This document shows, one piece after another, positions 48,012 through 59,754 of a stretch of DNA of 64,000 bases. The DNA lies in contig CM038469.1 of the NCBI GenBank assembly GCA_021464415.1, positions 60,679,650 through 60,743,649 of the forward strand. The letters run 5' to 3'. How positions within the stretch are numbered: the stretch's first letter is position 1; each line of letters begins with the position of its first letter. The notes under the pieces are model-generated. The model made no database searches. It was not told where the DNA came from and worked only from the letters and a program-made list of their open reading frames with translations. Origin of the DNA: Lonicera japonica (lineage: Eukaryota; Streptophyta; Magnoliopsida; Dipsacales; Caprifoliaceae). The position numbers were made by a program, and so were the translations under genes.

Positions 48012-49441
48012 TGGTGCTGGTAAAAGCACCCTGATATTTCAATTTAAACACCCATTTTTATGCACCTATATTTTAATTTTAAATTTGTAAGAGCACACGT
48101 ATAGTTTAGGCACCCTAATGATAAACACATGCTTAAAACATTATATAATTATGGTTCCTATTTTTCTCATAGCTAGATTCATGCACCTATTCTCTCATCC
48201 TAATCACTATGTAATTATGGTTCCTGTTAAAGCATTGCAAATTCTTACCTCGAGCTTTTATAGACTGTAGGTTCTTCCAAAATTTTAAGTTCCCCTATTT
48301 CTTTGTTTATCTCTTATATTAATAAAATTTTCAGGGATTTAGCTGTTGATTCAAATAAAAGAAAAAAGAAAAAACCTTATAGAAAAAAGATTTCGAGATG
48401 TACAACTTTGGATTAATGATCAAAATTATTTTAAATAACTTGTCCCCTGAATGACTCAGTAATGCCTACTGATCACAAGTGATATTTCCACATTCGTGTA
48501 TATAGTGGTGCTATAATTTCTCTTACTTTAACTTAACTGTGATAAATTTGTAAGATTCGTATATATGAAACACTATCCCATTAGTGCTAACTCGTATATA
48601 AAGTATATCTTATTAATTTTCCAACTCTTTGCCCCCTAAAGAAACTGGAGATCATAAGGCCATTATATCATTCAGAGAGGGACAAAAAGGCTAGACTAAA
48701 TTTATGCCAAAAATATGGTCTAAGCCTGTGATTATATAGGAAAAAAAAAGCCACAAATATGGCCATGCATTTGAAGTATGCTGGACAATATATCCCACTC
48801 AATACAACCATACATAATGCATTCTTTTTTGTTTTAAAATTTTTGACATGTGTGCACGTGCACCACATAGGGGTGTGCATCACACAAGCATATGTTCTTA
48901 TTAGTAGAGGTCAATCTTTATATGCGATCATACTAATGCACAACTATACCCAACAGCAAAATCAAACACAAGCATATACTTTTAAGTTGTTTTGGGCAAT
49001 TGATCATATACTTTATGTGCATTATTTATAAGCTCACGTATACTTTGTTATCATAACAAAAATACCACCAATGCATAACCAAACCCAACAGCAAAATCAA
49101 ACACAAAGAGATACATTTGGGGCAATTAATCAAATACCTTTTGGAGTCTATGCAATAATAGAAAATACATAACATTATGAATATATACATGACAACGCGC
49201 GCGCGCGCGCACACACATATATATAATGTAAAAAAGTAAAGAAGAATGTTTGTCTTACCTTAAAGTTACGTTGAATTGACGTTGACGAAAAAGAGACGCA
49301 ACGATGAAGCAAAAAGAAAACGTCATGGGTTGAATTAAGATATTAGGGTGCCTTCATAACACTTATCATAACTATATGGATTATCTTTTTTTATAAAAAG
49401 GGTGTTTAAATTGAAATATCAAAGTACTTTTACCAGTACCC
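48012..49441. mobile_element. Non-autonomous MULE with perfect 9-bp target duplication
   Basis: TAACTAAAA lies on both sides (48003-48011 and 49442-49450). The termini match over about 45 bp: TGGTGCTGGTAAAAGCACCC and (other strand) GGGTACTGGTAAAAGTACTT, followed in both by TGATATTTCAATTTAAACAC. Inside is a direct duplication of about 135 bp (CAACAGCAAAATCAAACACA at about 48950 and 49086) and a GC/CA/TA microsatellite (49196-49224). No transposase and no recognisable captured gene. Confidence 0.88.
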
Positions 49442-50021
49442 TAACTAAAAACATATTTTTAACATCCCCTTATTTATCACACCTTTTTATTGCCTGATGC
49501 TAGGCAAGTACCCAACAACACGCTCTTTTCATTTGAGCCAAATATATTTGAGTGCCCTTACCTCTCGTTAAACGTGTATTATTTGAAAAATACTTCATCG
49601 CTTGATGTCAATCAAGTTATTGCTAACAAATTCTCGCTAAATGAACTGTGTGCATATAATTCTACTTATCTCTCATTAAACAAGTCTTCAAAAAATACTA
49701 GTAATAATAAATTTACTTTTTTGTAACAAGAAAAATGTTCCTGACAAATATAAAAGAAACTTTCGTTCAACATACCAAACAAAAGTTGTCCAACAAAAAT
49801 AAAATAAAATACATACTATACAAAGCAAGACGAACGGAACTCAAACCGACTCGGGCCTACTTAAAACACAAATGAACGTAAACATGATGAAATTGTTTGA
49901 AATAAATGCAACATCGTACCAGGAAAAATATCAGAAGCCCTATTTTTGTATTAACTAAAGAATCGATCTTCGAGAAAGTACTAGAACAACTACCGGCGGC
50001 ATAATCTCCCATAGAAGAAGG

Positions 50022-53000
50022 ATGTCGGCGCCGGACATTGCCGGATTCTTAGAGAACTCGAAGGTGCTGGATCGGTTAAGGAAAGAGCAAGAGGAAATAC
50101 TCTTTGAGATCAACAAATTGCACAATAAGCTCCAATCCAGTAACTCTTTCACTTCCCACTTAATGTTTTCATCACATTTCTCATTATCTTCATTTATCAT
50201 CACAAAATGATCACATTTTCAAAATCCTGATTACCCCTGATTATCTTTTTGATATATTTACTTGTATTATTTAATACTATTTTGGGATTATTGTTGTTTG
50301 TTTGTTAACTGTGTTGGAAATTTAGAATGTGATATCAATTGGCATTGGTTTAATTAGAACTGGGTTAGGTTTGAGGTGAATCTAATGGGTTTGTTTGATC
50401 ACATTTGGTAAGTGTTATGATTCAACTAGTATTTGCAAATGTGGGTGTTTTATTGATTGATTTTGCATCAGTATGATCAGCGCGCTGATAAGCAGATATA
50501 TACAAATACATGTTTTGTTTTATAGATGGGATCATTAGGGTTTATGAAATATAGATACGTATGATCTTAAGATAAATAAGCTATCACCTTGAACTCGTCG
50601 GCATATACTTTTGCTACAACTATATGTAATCAGTCCTTTTACATGGACATATTTATCTGTAATAAAAAATTGACATACCAATCTGGCGATTCCTCATTGG
50701 TTGGAATAGATTTTGACAAGAATGAATGTGATATGGATCCCACATTCCAATCAATATACGGTGGCTAATTAGATATGTTAGTCATTATTTTGTGTATGTA
50801 TATATATTCCACTAGAATTATTGGTGTAATCAGTAATCACCCATGTTACATAGACTAATATAAAAGCAAAGATTTTTGTGTATGATTGTGAGCACTTATT
50901 GTTGATATGATTATGTATATGTATGCATATGCTTGCCATAAGGTTCAAAACTGGGGCCTGGCAGAGTAGGCTTTAACCTGGCCCAACAAAAGAAAAACAA
51001 TCTATTAGTTATACACTTAAAAAAGAAAAATTTTGATGTATCCCAACCCATTTCATACCACCCCTCTGTCTCATTTTGGATCCTCCAGTTGCCATTATAT
51101 ACATGCAGTTATGATTTGCCCCAGTCCACCAAGTTGTCATATGATCTTTAATTTGATTTGCTTATGGTTATACTTCTTTGGCCTGCTAAAGATGTCGTAT
51201 TTTAGGTTATGTTTGTTGCATGTCAATGCAGTTCCTGAAGTGGTTGAGAAGCCTGGTGATAATTCAGTAGCGAGGCTTAGGATTTTGTACACTCAGGCAA
51301 GGGAGCTTTCAGAAAATGAATTGATGTATGTGTAGTTTTATAAGATTTCTATTTTATTTGAAGATGGCTTCTGTTCCGTTTTCACGTTTGATGTAATCCG
51401 AAGCTTCCAGTCTTCTTGGTTGGATTAATTTAGTCGTTATATATATAATTATATACATACTGTACTCTGACCAAATGGACTGTTTCTTTCCACACCCCCA
51501 CCCCATTACAGTCTTTCCGGTCAGTTGTTAGGTCAACTGGATGCTCTGATGCCTACTGGACCTCCAGGACAACAGCGAAGGAGGATAGGTGGGCACTAGA
51601 ACAGAGCTGTAGAAGCTACCTAATTAATTTGTACACATATATACATCAAAATGATAAAAACACGAAATTGGGTGCTTTTATATCTAAAATAGAGATGTTG
51701 AATTTGTATTTAGTACTGATGTCTACTTTTATAGGAAAATAGAGCTTAAACTTGATGAACCTGTACATGTTTATTTCTGAAACTTACTGATAGGAACCAT
51801 TTCTCCCAAAAGCTTAAGCTATTAGGTAGTGGGCCAACAATATATATCATGCTCTTCAACACTCCCCCTCATGTGTAACCCCCGCTCGCACGTGGAGAGA
51901 CAAACCACACCAAAGGCGCACTTTGTGCACAAACAATAATGTGCATACTGCACAAACACAAAAAAACTTAAGCTATTAGGTAGTGGGCCAACAATATATA
52001 TCATGCTCTTCAACACTCCCCCTCATGTGTAACCCCCGCTCGCACGTGGAGAGACAAACCAAACCAAAGGCGCACTTTGTGCACAAACAATAATGTGCAT
52101 ACTGCACAAACACAAAAAAACTTAAGCTATTAGGTAGTGGGCCAACAATATATATCATGCTCTTCAACACTCCCCCTCACGTGTAACCCCCGCTCGCACG
52201 TGGAAAGACAAACCAAACCAAAGGCGCACTTTGTGCACAAACAATAATGTGCATACTGCACAAACAAAGGGGGAAACAAATGCAAGCGGGAGGATTTGAA
52301 CCCGAGACCTTGTAGTGAGCTCTGATACCATGTTAGGAACCATCTCTCCCAAAAGGTTAAGCTATTAGGTAGTGGGCCAACAATATATATCATGCTCTTC
52401 AACACCAATATTCTCCCTTATAAAAGATTTATGGATGTTAATGTAAATTACAGATGGTAATGAACAAAAGAGGAAACGAATGAAGGCCGATTCAGATATC
52501 TCAAGGATTCCTACTTCTGTACGCAACCGACTGGATGCCCTTGCAAGTTTAGAGGGTCAAGAAGTATGCATCGAGCTATATGCCATCTAAACTTACTTTC
52601 TTTCTTTCTTTCCTCCCTCCCTCCCTCCCTTCCTTCCTTCTTCTTCATTTTTTTTTGTTCTGTTTTAAGCTATGAAACATAGATTCGACACGTGACACAT
52701 GTTTCGACACGACACGCGACACGCAATTTTTCCAAAATGTAGGACACGACATATGGGGGGGGACACGTTCTTAATTAATTGATTAATTAATTATATATGC
52801 AATAAACATTGTAAATATTTAAGAATTCAATAAAATGAAACTAGATTGCATTAATAACCCAAATACTCAAAACACAATCACTAAATTGTTCCATAATTAA
52901 AGTATCAAAAAGCGTACATAGACTAAATTGTTCCATAGAATGATAGAAAACAAAAGGAGAGTATAAAAAGTGGTTTAATTGCCTCATCCTCAGTTGATGT

Positions 53001-55535
53001 TGCAATGAAAAAACACTAGGAGTAGTAGCCATCTAAATCAATTATCAAGTATTAGTGACTATAATTAAATTCAAGTGTCGGAGAGCGTATCGAAGTGTCG
53101 GAGTGTCCCACAAGTGTTGGGCTGACACGTGGCCTCAAGAGAGTGTCCGTGTTTCATAGGTTTTAACTAGCCAACCGATTTTGTTTTCGGTCTACGTATA
53201 AACATTTCTTTCTCCTTCATACTACTTAACAGGTTGTAATATTTTCAGGTAGCAGCAAGAGTTACACAAGAGGATGCTGATAAAGATGAGTGGTTCATAG
53301 TTAAAGTCATTCATTTTGATAGGGAAACAAGAGAGTAAGTTTTTAGTTCCACACTTCCACCTAATATAACTCATTGTAGCGCAATTATTTTCTTTATCTG
53401 AAAATATAGGCCCTTTATTTCAGTTTAGGATATATTTTTAATCCTTGTCCTTACATTTATATGCAGATTTGAAGTACTTGATGAGGAACCAGGTGAGGAC
53501 GAAGAGGGCAGTGGCCAAAGGTACTGCCTTTTACCTTAATCAAGATTTGTTTTAACTTTTATGTCTTGGCTATCATTATCATAATGATTGATATTATAAG
53601 TAGCGAAGTTGGTTATTGGACGATAATGGAAGTAGTGAGTGTCAATGAAGGCAAAAGGAACATATAATTAACTATTGATCCTAGAGTTACTTTTGAATCA
53701 CTAGGTTGTTTCGAGATTCTATTATTGGTTCATTTGTGAATTAGAATCATAGAGTTTTGAGTATTGTCGACAATTGTTTAAGTCTTTTTTATTCAGATTT
53801 TTTAAGTACGAGTCATTATTTCATCTGAATTTTTGAAAATTTTCCCTTTATTTTCAGAAAGTACAAGGTGCCTATGTCACACATTATACCTTTCCCCAAG
53901 CCAAACGATCCCTCTACTTCTCTAGAATTCCCTCCTGGAAAACATGTTTTGGCAGTCTATCCAAAAACAACTGCACTCTATAGGGCCACTGTAATCCATG
54001 CTCCCAAGGTAACAATCTCTCAATCTACTTATATGTATGTTGCCACACCATTTTTTTGGTTTTCCGGTTACATCCTTTCTCATGGCAAGGTTCATTAAAA
54101 AAATTATGACTACATAAGGGGGTTTGAACCCTCAAATCAGTAAGTGATAATAATTCCTTACCATCGAACCAATTCATAATTTTTCTTATGCTTTTCTTGT
54201 TTTAAATTACTAGTATCATAGTAATATGAAAGATTGCATTTGTTGAAAGACTGTAGCTGATTACTATTTTCATTTTGCACGCCTTCCATTGTTCTCGACT
54301 ACATTGCAATATTTGCAGAGGAAGACTGATCCGTAAGTACCCTGCCTTGCCCTTTGTTTTAATATGAATATTGCTGAATTTATTAATAACTTAATTCTAA
54401 TTTTCAAGTGGCATTTGCTCTGACCAAATGCCAACACAAGACTCACTCACTATTCATTTTGGAGAGGGAAGATGAAAGAGTGTTTTTAAATTAAGGGGAG
54501 GGGGTATTATTCTCAACCCTAAATGATTATTGGCAATAATATGAGATGCTTTTGTGATATTTTACAAATTTCTGTCACACTTATGCAATGCAAAAATATA
54601 ATGGTGGATTGCGGGTAAAGGCTATATAAGTAAAAGTTGTTATACTATCAATAGTTGGGGTGTCCCAAATCAAGAGTCTAGTTTTCTTTTTCTGGGATAT
54701 AATCAATGTATTGAATCTCATTATACGAATCAAGTTTTGTGCTTAACCATTGATTAGGTTGAAATTAGTGTATTCTTACGAAAATGTGAAAGTCAAACTG
54801 TACCTCTTAACTACATCAACATGTGTGTGTGTGTTTTGGGTGGGGGGTTGAGAGTAATATATATCAAACTCTATGGACTAAAACGAATTGAGATTGGGGT
54901 ATGTTTGGGGGTGCCAGTTCCATGTGTTGAAATTTGGATTGACGCAAAACTAGTTAAAATTGAAAAACTGTTTGTTTGTTTTTTTCTTTTTAAAACAAAG
55001 AGAGGGCAAGGGAAAGCAAAAAAACAGTTCAACCAAGATTCTCTTCACACTAATATTAGGCAGATGACTGCTATCAATTCTAGAAAAACAAAATTTAGGA
55101 ATCATCATAGCGAGCCGGCTTCCAAATAACTCGTTTAGCTCAAAGATTAACGTTGTCAAAGCAACAGGAGCTAAGCCACTTTGGGTCGTCGAAGCAAACT
55201 TGATCCAAAAGAAACTATAGGTCTTTCTGATGCAATCCTAATTCCTAAAGCTTGGAATCGGAATTTGCAAACGCTCTTACATAACTTCAATCCAAATGCT
55301 TGTTCTTGTATAAAAGCTTTGTAAATGTGGAACTAAATCCAATGATCTGTTTTCTTCATATTATGTTTTTGTAAGTGTACTTTGGTATTCATGCTATTAT
55401 GAACTGAATAAATATATGTATTGGTTGGGCAGTTATGTGTTGGAATTTGACGATGATGAAGAAAATGGATCGTTACCTCAGAGGAATATACCCTTCCATC
55501 AAGTGGTTGCTCTACCTCAAGGCCACCGCCAGTAA
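50022..55535 (+). CDS. SGF29: SGF29 homologue, SAGA-complex histone H3K4me reader
   Basis: SGF29 is a subunit of the SAGA histone acetyltransferase module whose C-terminal tandem Tudor domain reads methylated H3K4. Coding exons: 50022-50139, 51232-51325, 51512-51588, 52454-52563, 53249-53334, 53467-53520, 53858-54008, 54319-54332, 55433-55535 (807 nt, 268 residues, close to the Arabidopsis length as I recall it). The N-terminus (MSAPDIAGFLENSKVLDRLR) starts a coiled-coil-like helix. A basic linker (EQKRKRMKAD) precedes the SGF29 C-terminal domain, which runs from about residue 134 (VAARVTQEDADKDEWFIVKV) through FEVLDEEPG, HIIPFPKP and VYPKTTALYRATV to LEFDDDEENG and the final VVALPQGHRQ. Coding exon 8 is only 14 nt. 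Introns hold a TRIM, a hAT MITE and a SINE-like piece. The residue at the exon 2/3 join is less conserved, so that boundary is the least certain. Confidence 0.92.
51788..52404 (-). mobile_element. TRIM-like miniature LTR element with internal tandem units
   Basis: On the minus strand a 74-bp terminal repeat TGTTGAAGAGCATG...CCTAACA (52331-52404) is followed immediately by TGGTATCAGAGC (52319-52330), the standard initiator-Met tRNA primer-binding site. The other terminal repeat is 51788-51861, also 74 bp, and is preceded by a polypurine tract (GAGGGGGAG). Between them a 154-bp unit (polypurine tract, partial LTR, GTGCACAAAGTGCGCC spacer) is repeated; starts at 51813, 51967 and 52121. Open frames across it are artefacts of the repeats. 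No flanking 5-bp duplication was found. It lies in SGF29 intron 3, antisense to the gene. Confidence 0.75.
52600..52645 (+). repeat. Polypyrimidine CTTT/CCCT microsatellite
   Basis: CTTT units are followed by CCCT and CCTT units in SGF29 intron 4. The tract is strictly pyrimidine on the plus strand. Confidence 0.85.
52670..53159. mobile_element. hAT-type MITE in SGF29 intron 4
   Basis: The ends CTATGAAACATAGATTCGAC and (other strand) CTATGAAACACGGACACTCT are inverted. Flanking octamers GTTTTAAG (52662-52669) and GTTTTAAC (53160-53167) agree at 7 of 8. CACGTGACAC/GACACG motifs cluster near both ends. No coding capacity. Confidence 0.78.
54060..54190 (-). mobile_element. SINE-like fragment in SGF29 intron 7
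   Basis: On the minus strand a box-A-like TGGTTCGATGGTAAGG is followed about 40 bp later by a perfect box-B consensus GGTTCAAACCC, then TATGTAGTCATAATTTTTT. Spacing fits a polymerase III internal promoter. The tail is short, so it may be truncated. Confidence 0.45.
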
Positions 55536-57377
55536 ATTTTATCTTTTTTTGTTTTTTGGGTTCCTTTTTAGATTTTAGAAGTTGCTTATACATTCACATT
55601 TCATGTGTAGTATCTAGTATGTGAAGATGAGCCTTGCGCTCTATCCTTTTTTTTTGGCGTGTGGATATTTTGAGGAAATATGACCTCTTTTGTCTCTCTA
55701 ACTTACACTTACACTTTGAAGGAAGGATTACACCATTAGAATTAGTTGTTTGATGATAATATATAGTGCTATATTAGTAGAGATTAAAGTGGTGTATCAA
55801 TTGATGTTTGTTTGAATAATGATGGAAAAGTGGAACACTATCAAGGGAGTGGGCAAAGAGTGCCCTCTTATGTGTAGGCAACTTTGCCTAATGTTGGTAT
55901 TTGTGGTGGAGCTAGTTTAGGGCTTAATGATAAGATGACCACCTTTTATTTTAAAAGAAAGTTAAATTAAGACGTTAAGCATTTCTGTCCTTCGGGGCTC
56001 GCTCTATATATATATATATGAAGACTTAATTTCGCTGTAAATTTATTATTAGATGTTTAATTCTTGTTTAATTTGAAGGGAGTCTGCAAACTCCCAAGAG
56101 TATATTTACTAGTGAGACTGAGTATGCTCTTTGGCAATTACGTGGCAAAATTCGTCACATCATATTTCGGGACTACAACCTTTCCACTTAAATGACAAGG
56201 TGAGCACTTGAGAGGACAAGACATTGTTGTGTGGAATGTGCTCATTGCTAATGACACCACTTAATAAATCTACTGCTAGTAGACGCCAAATAATTTATGT
56301 TTTGCTAGGTGGTGTGATGTTTGGCATATATAATGTCATTGAGGTCATAGTTTTGAAGAAGGGGAGAAAATATTGCTTATTTAGTATTAGCATGCCAGTA
56401 AAAATGAATCGACCAAGTATTTTGGTATTCAATTTGGATGTATGACACGAGAGCTATTGAAATGATCAAAACTTTTGATTTCATTATCTGATTGTCCCTC
56501 AATCTTTTATATTAAGTTATTGTTGCAATAATCGTATTTAATAGTTTTTCCTAATTGAGTCATTATGGTTGCACTTTCATCCATTTGTGATTCCATACGA
56601 CTCTAGCTAGCTATTAGATTACTAGCAAACTAGTTTCTCGTTAAGAAAACCCTCTTGAGATAAAATCATACAATTTGAAACTAATTCCGGCAGTACAAGA
56701 TGGATAAACTTGTGTAATAGTGTGAGATTTGGTATAGTGATTATTACCTAGGAAAAAAAAGAGTTGGACTTTCAATTTGACATGTTTCCAAAAAAATAAA
56801 GGAAAAAAAACAATATACTCTTGAACTAGGACGAATGGAGTGTCGGTTGATCAGGCCTTTTTAGACTTTGTGAAAAAGTTTCAAATATAATGATAATACA
56901 TCAAAGTTAATTTTTGTACATTATCACAAGCATTTTTTTATAATATGTTGTTCAAATAAACATTGTATTAGATCCATTTAATGGTTGAAGTGGTGAATCA
57001 AACATATTGTAGTTTAGTACATCATAATTTTAATCAATGTGATTTTTAATTACACTTGCGATTAACTTATAGCATATACAATACTTTTAGTTAATATATT
57101 TATGTTATTAACAATGGTTGTACCAAAAAATAATAACAACAATACATGATTATCTATGTAATAAATGCCCTATAATATATTAATATTAACAAAAAAATTA
57201 TGGTTAAAATTGAAATGAATCTTGCGAAATGATTAACATTTAAATATTATTAATTTGTATATTATGTATTACATTATTATAAAATTATCCTTTTGAACAT
57301 TTGCACATCATGTAGATCTACAAGCTTGTTTATTTTAAAATAGACCAATCAAATTACATTGACAAATTGGAACTCGA
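55536..57377. other. Convergent intergenic region between SGF29 and GDSL-1
   Basis: It holds both 3' UTRs. A TA run lies near 56007-56020. No supported gene. The 56224-56445 frame has no recognisable domain. Confidence 0.45.
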
Positions 57378-58694
57378 TCATAATTTGTGACATGCTTGAA
57401 CAATTGGGATAGGTGGGTCTGAAAGTGAACCATTAACAATGTAATTAGCAATCCAATGATTAGCAGACTCTGAGTAGTGGACCCCATCCCAGCTTATGAC
57501 TTTTGAAGGATCTTCACAAGATCCACCGTATATTTCACTTCCATTTATCTTAGCCCTTTGCCCACACCACACACTGCTACCATTCCCATGAATTCCGCAG
57601 CATATCTTGAATGCCTCCTCAAATCCTGTTATTAAAAACCAATCAATGGTATTAGAATGTATTTGGTTCGTTGAAAATTCAATACAGTAAAAATTATTTT
57701 TAATATAATTTTTTTCTTTAATTAATAAATAAAATGTCTTGTATTTTTCTGTCTTTGTATTTTTTAACGATATATTTAATTTATTCTTGTCAATTTCATA
57801 CTGCGAATCAAATCAAGTGCATGCCGCAAACAAAATTATAAGTTTGGTAAACATGATGAATTAAATTACCTTGATTCTTGGCATTGGTGATCAATTGATA
57901 CTTGGCAGTGTACATATCCACATAAGCAAGTGAAGCATTGAGAAGCTGTGCCCTTAATTTGATGACTATGTCTTTAAGCTGCTTGTTGAACTCAACAGCT
58001 ATATCATTCTGATACTTTACACATCCCTGCTGGTCCAGGTACCCCCGCACGGGATCATGGACGTCCACGGTGGCCACGGGCAAGCATCCGATGGGCCCCG
58101 TGCTGTGTATCCAAAACACCCTTCCTCCTTTCTCATATAGTTGCTGTACTGATGAAGCAAGCTGGTTAACTATGTCAGGTATGGAAGCTATAATCTGTTC
58201 ATTGCTCATCATCTTTCTGAAACCAGCAGCAATATCATTTTGCCCTATATCTATTATATAGATAGCCTTGGCAAAATCCTCTGGTCTAGGAAGACTACTT
58301 CTTTCACTTCCTGAAATTTAAATATAAAAATATTTCACTCATTTATTTATTTGCGAAAACATAAATATATGAATGGCTTTGAGAGTTTGAAAAGTTTAAA
58401 TTTACCATTGTTGTATAAGTACGCAGTCCGTGTTTTAAACTGATCAAAATGCTCCACTTGGATGTCGAGAGCGAATGGGCTCACGTTGTTCTCAAACCAT
58501 GACTCATTCTGTCGCCTAATGGTAGCACCTCCTGTTGCAAAATTTGCACCCTGCCTGAAACTGGTTCCAATTGAATCCAGGTACGCGCTCAAGTGTGGTA
58601 GTCCAAGGTGCTCAGCTTCATCACACACAATCATAATAATCATTACTAAAAGTAACGTTCTTAAGCTTATAATCTTCTTCATATATTAAGTAGT

Positions 58695-58730
<36 letters not shown>

Positions 58731-59047
58731 TTTTATGTCTTACTTGAGAAAATATTCTACGACACGCTTAGAGTATTTTCTCAAGTAATATTGATCAACA
58801 TTATCTTACCAATGAAGTCTATAATAAGGCGTCCGTCACTGGCCCTTCCGACAGGCCTGTGGAAAAATGTTTCACCACAGGGTGTCGCCATTGGGAAAAA
58901 AGCTGCGGCGATTCCGCCAGTGTCAGAATTTGAGTCGCCGAAGTTGTAGATTGCCGGTATATTGCAGTTTGTAGAAGGAGCAACCTCCTCACCTCCCACT
59001 CTCATCACCATAATTGATGCCACAATCAGAACTCTTAAGGAATGCAT
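57378..59047 (-). CDS. GDSL esterase/lipase 1
   Basis: A secreted serine hydrolase of the plant GDSL (SGNH) family, probably acting on ester-linked substrates in the apoplast or cell wall; the substrate cannot be read from sequence. Coding exons: 58810-59047, 58406-58615, 57870-58310, 57378-57625 (1137 nt, 378 residues). Residues about 1-19 form a signal peptide ([10 protein letters not shown]). Block I is [10 protein letters not shown] with the nucleophile Ser at about 39; block [12 protein letters not shown] has its Gly near 102; block III GQND is at about 172-175; block V WDGVHYSE gives the Asp and His at about 343 and 346. All four SGNH positions are present. It lacks the intron found in GDSL-2 after the SSVQ/ATAVQ position. 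It resembles the Arabidopsis At5g14450 type, as I recall it. Confidence 0.93.
58699..58728 (+). repeat. GA microsatellite in GDSL-1 intron 1
   Basis: About 15 uninterrupted GA units. A second GA run lies at 59626-59648 upstream of the gene. Confidence 0.9.
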
Positions 59048-59099
59048 TGTTATTTGCTTGGAAGATGACTGCAGGTTAATTAAGCACTAATTTACTTGT

Positions 59100-59123
59100 G
59101 TATATATACATATATATATATAG
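59100..59123 (-). promoter_or_regulatory. TATA-box region of GDSL-1
   Basis: On the minus strand CTATATATATATATG lies about 55-75 bp upstream of the ATG, a position and sequence consistent with a plant TATA box and a short leader. Other TA runs nearby make the exact box uncertain. Confidence 0.4.
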
Positions 59124-59754
59124 GGAGTCATTGTTTAATTATATTCTACTAATTCATCATAACAATGGCAATATGGTTTGACTTGTCCGCCGGTAAAATG
59201 AGTAAAAACATATCATGCGTAACGTACAATTATTATTTGGTATGTTATAAAATTCATAAAGTATATATGATTATAATATAAAGGTTATGTATTTTATAAA
59301 TTATATGACGTGAAATTTTATTTACATAAAGTATAAATTTCCTTAACACTATGTAGTTAAAAGTTAAGCCTTTATGGGCCTTCTAATCACAACATCTTCT
59401 TCGAAAAAATAACATAATAATAAGAAGGGCAATTTAAACTTAGGAATTCTCAATTTCTTATAATGAGTAAAATTAGACTTAGATACTATTTTGTTTAAAA
59501 ATTAGACTTTAGTGCAATTTTGTCCACCTTAGTTAAAATTTAAACATAACCATGTGCAATTTAATTTAACTAAACCATAGTTTAAAGATATCAAATCCTT
59601 TAAAAAAAGAAAAAGAAAAAAAAACAGAGAGAGAGAGAGAGAGAGAGAATTCCATCCCCCTCCCTCTCCCACCCCCTCCTCCTCCTCTTCACCATCGGTA
59701 AACTTCTCCGAACTCGAACAGCTCAACCAGATTGGAAACGGAAGCAGAGGCACA

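Larger units (their letters stand above)
41955..49760 (+). repeat. Ancient ~0.4-kb tandem duplication dismembered by three insertions
   Basis: Unit A is 41955-42114 joined to 45866-46105. Unit B is about 46106-46185 joined to 47988-48011 and to 49451-49760. After removing the three inserted elements the units align through GAGTACACCC/GAGTGTAAAC, AATCTATCACAAAC/AATCTGTGACAAAC, GAATCTAACTAAAA/GGATTTAACTAAAA, ACTTGATGTTAATCGAG/CCTGATGCTAGGCAAG and TTGAAAAACACT/TTGAAAAATACT. Period is about 400 bp. It is not coding. Confidence 0.75.

Noticed and set aside
51813..52263. Regular direct repeats resembling an array (CRISPR-like spacing)
   Set aside because: The 154-bp period has no variable spacers between short repeats; the units are whole TRIM segments, and the genome is a plant nuclear genome.
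51822..52408. Series of minus-strand frames with repeated protein sequence
   Set aside because: They are the 154-bp TRIM units and LTRs read through; the repeated peptide simply mirrors the DNA repeat.
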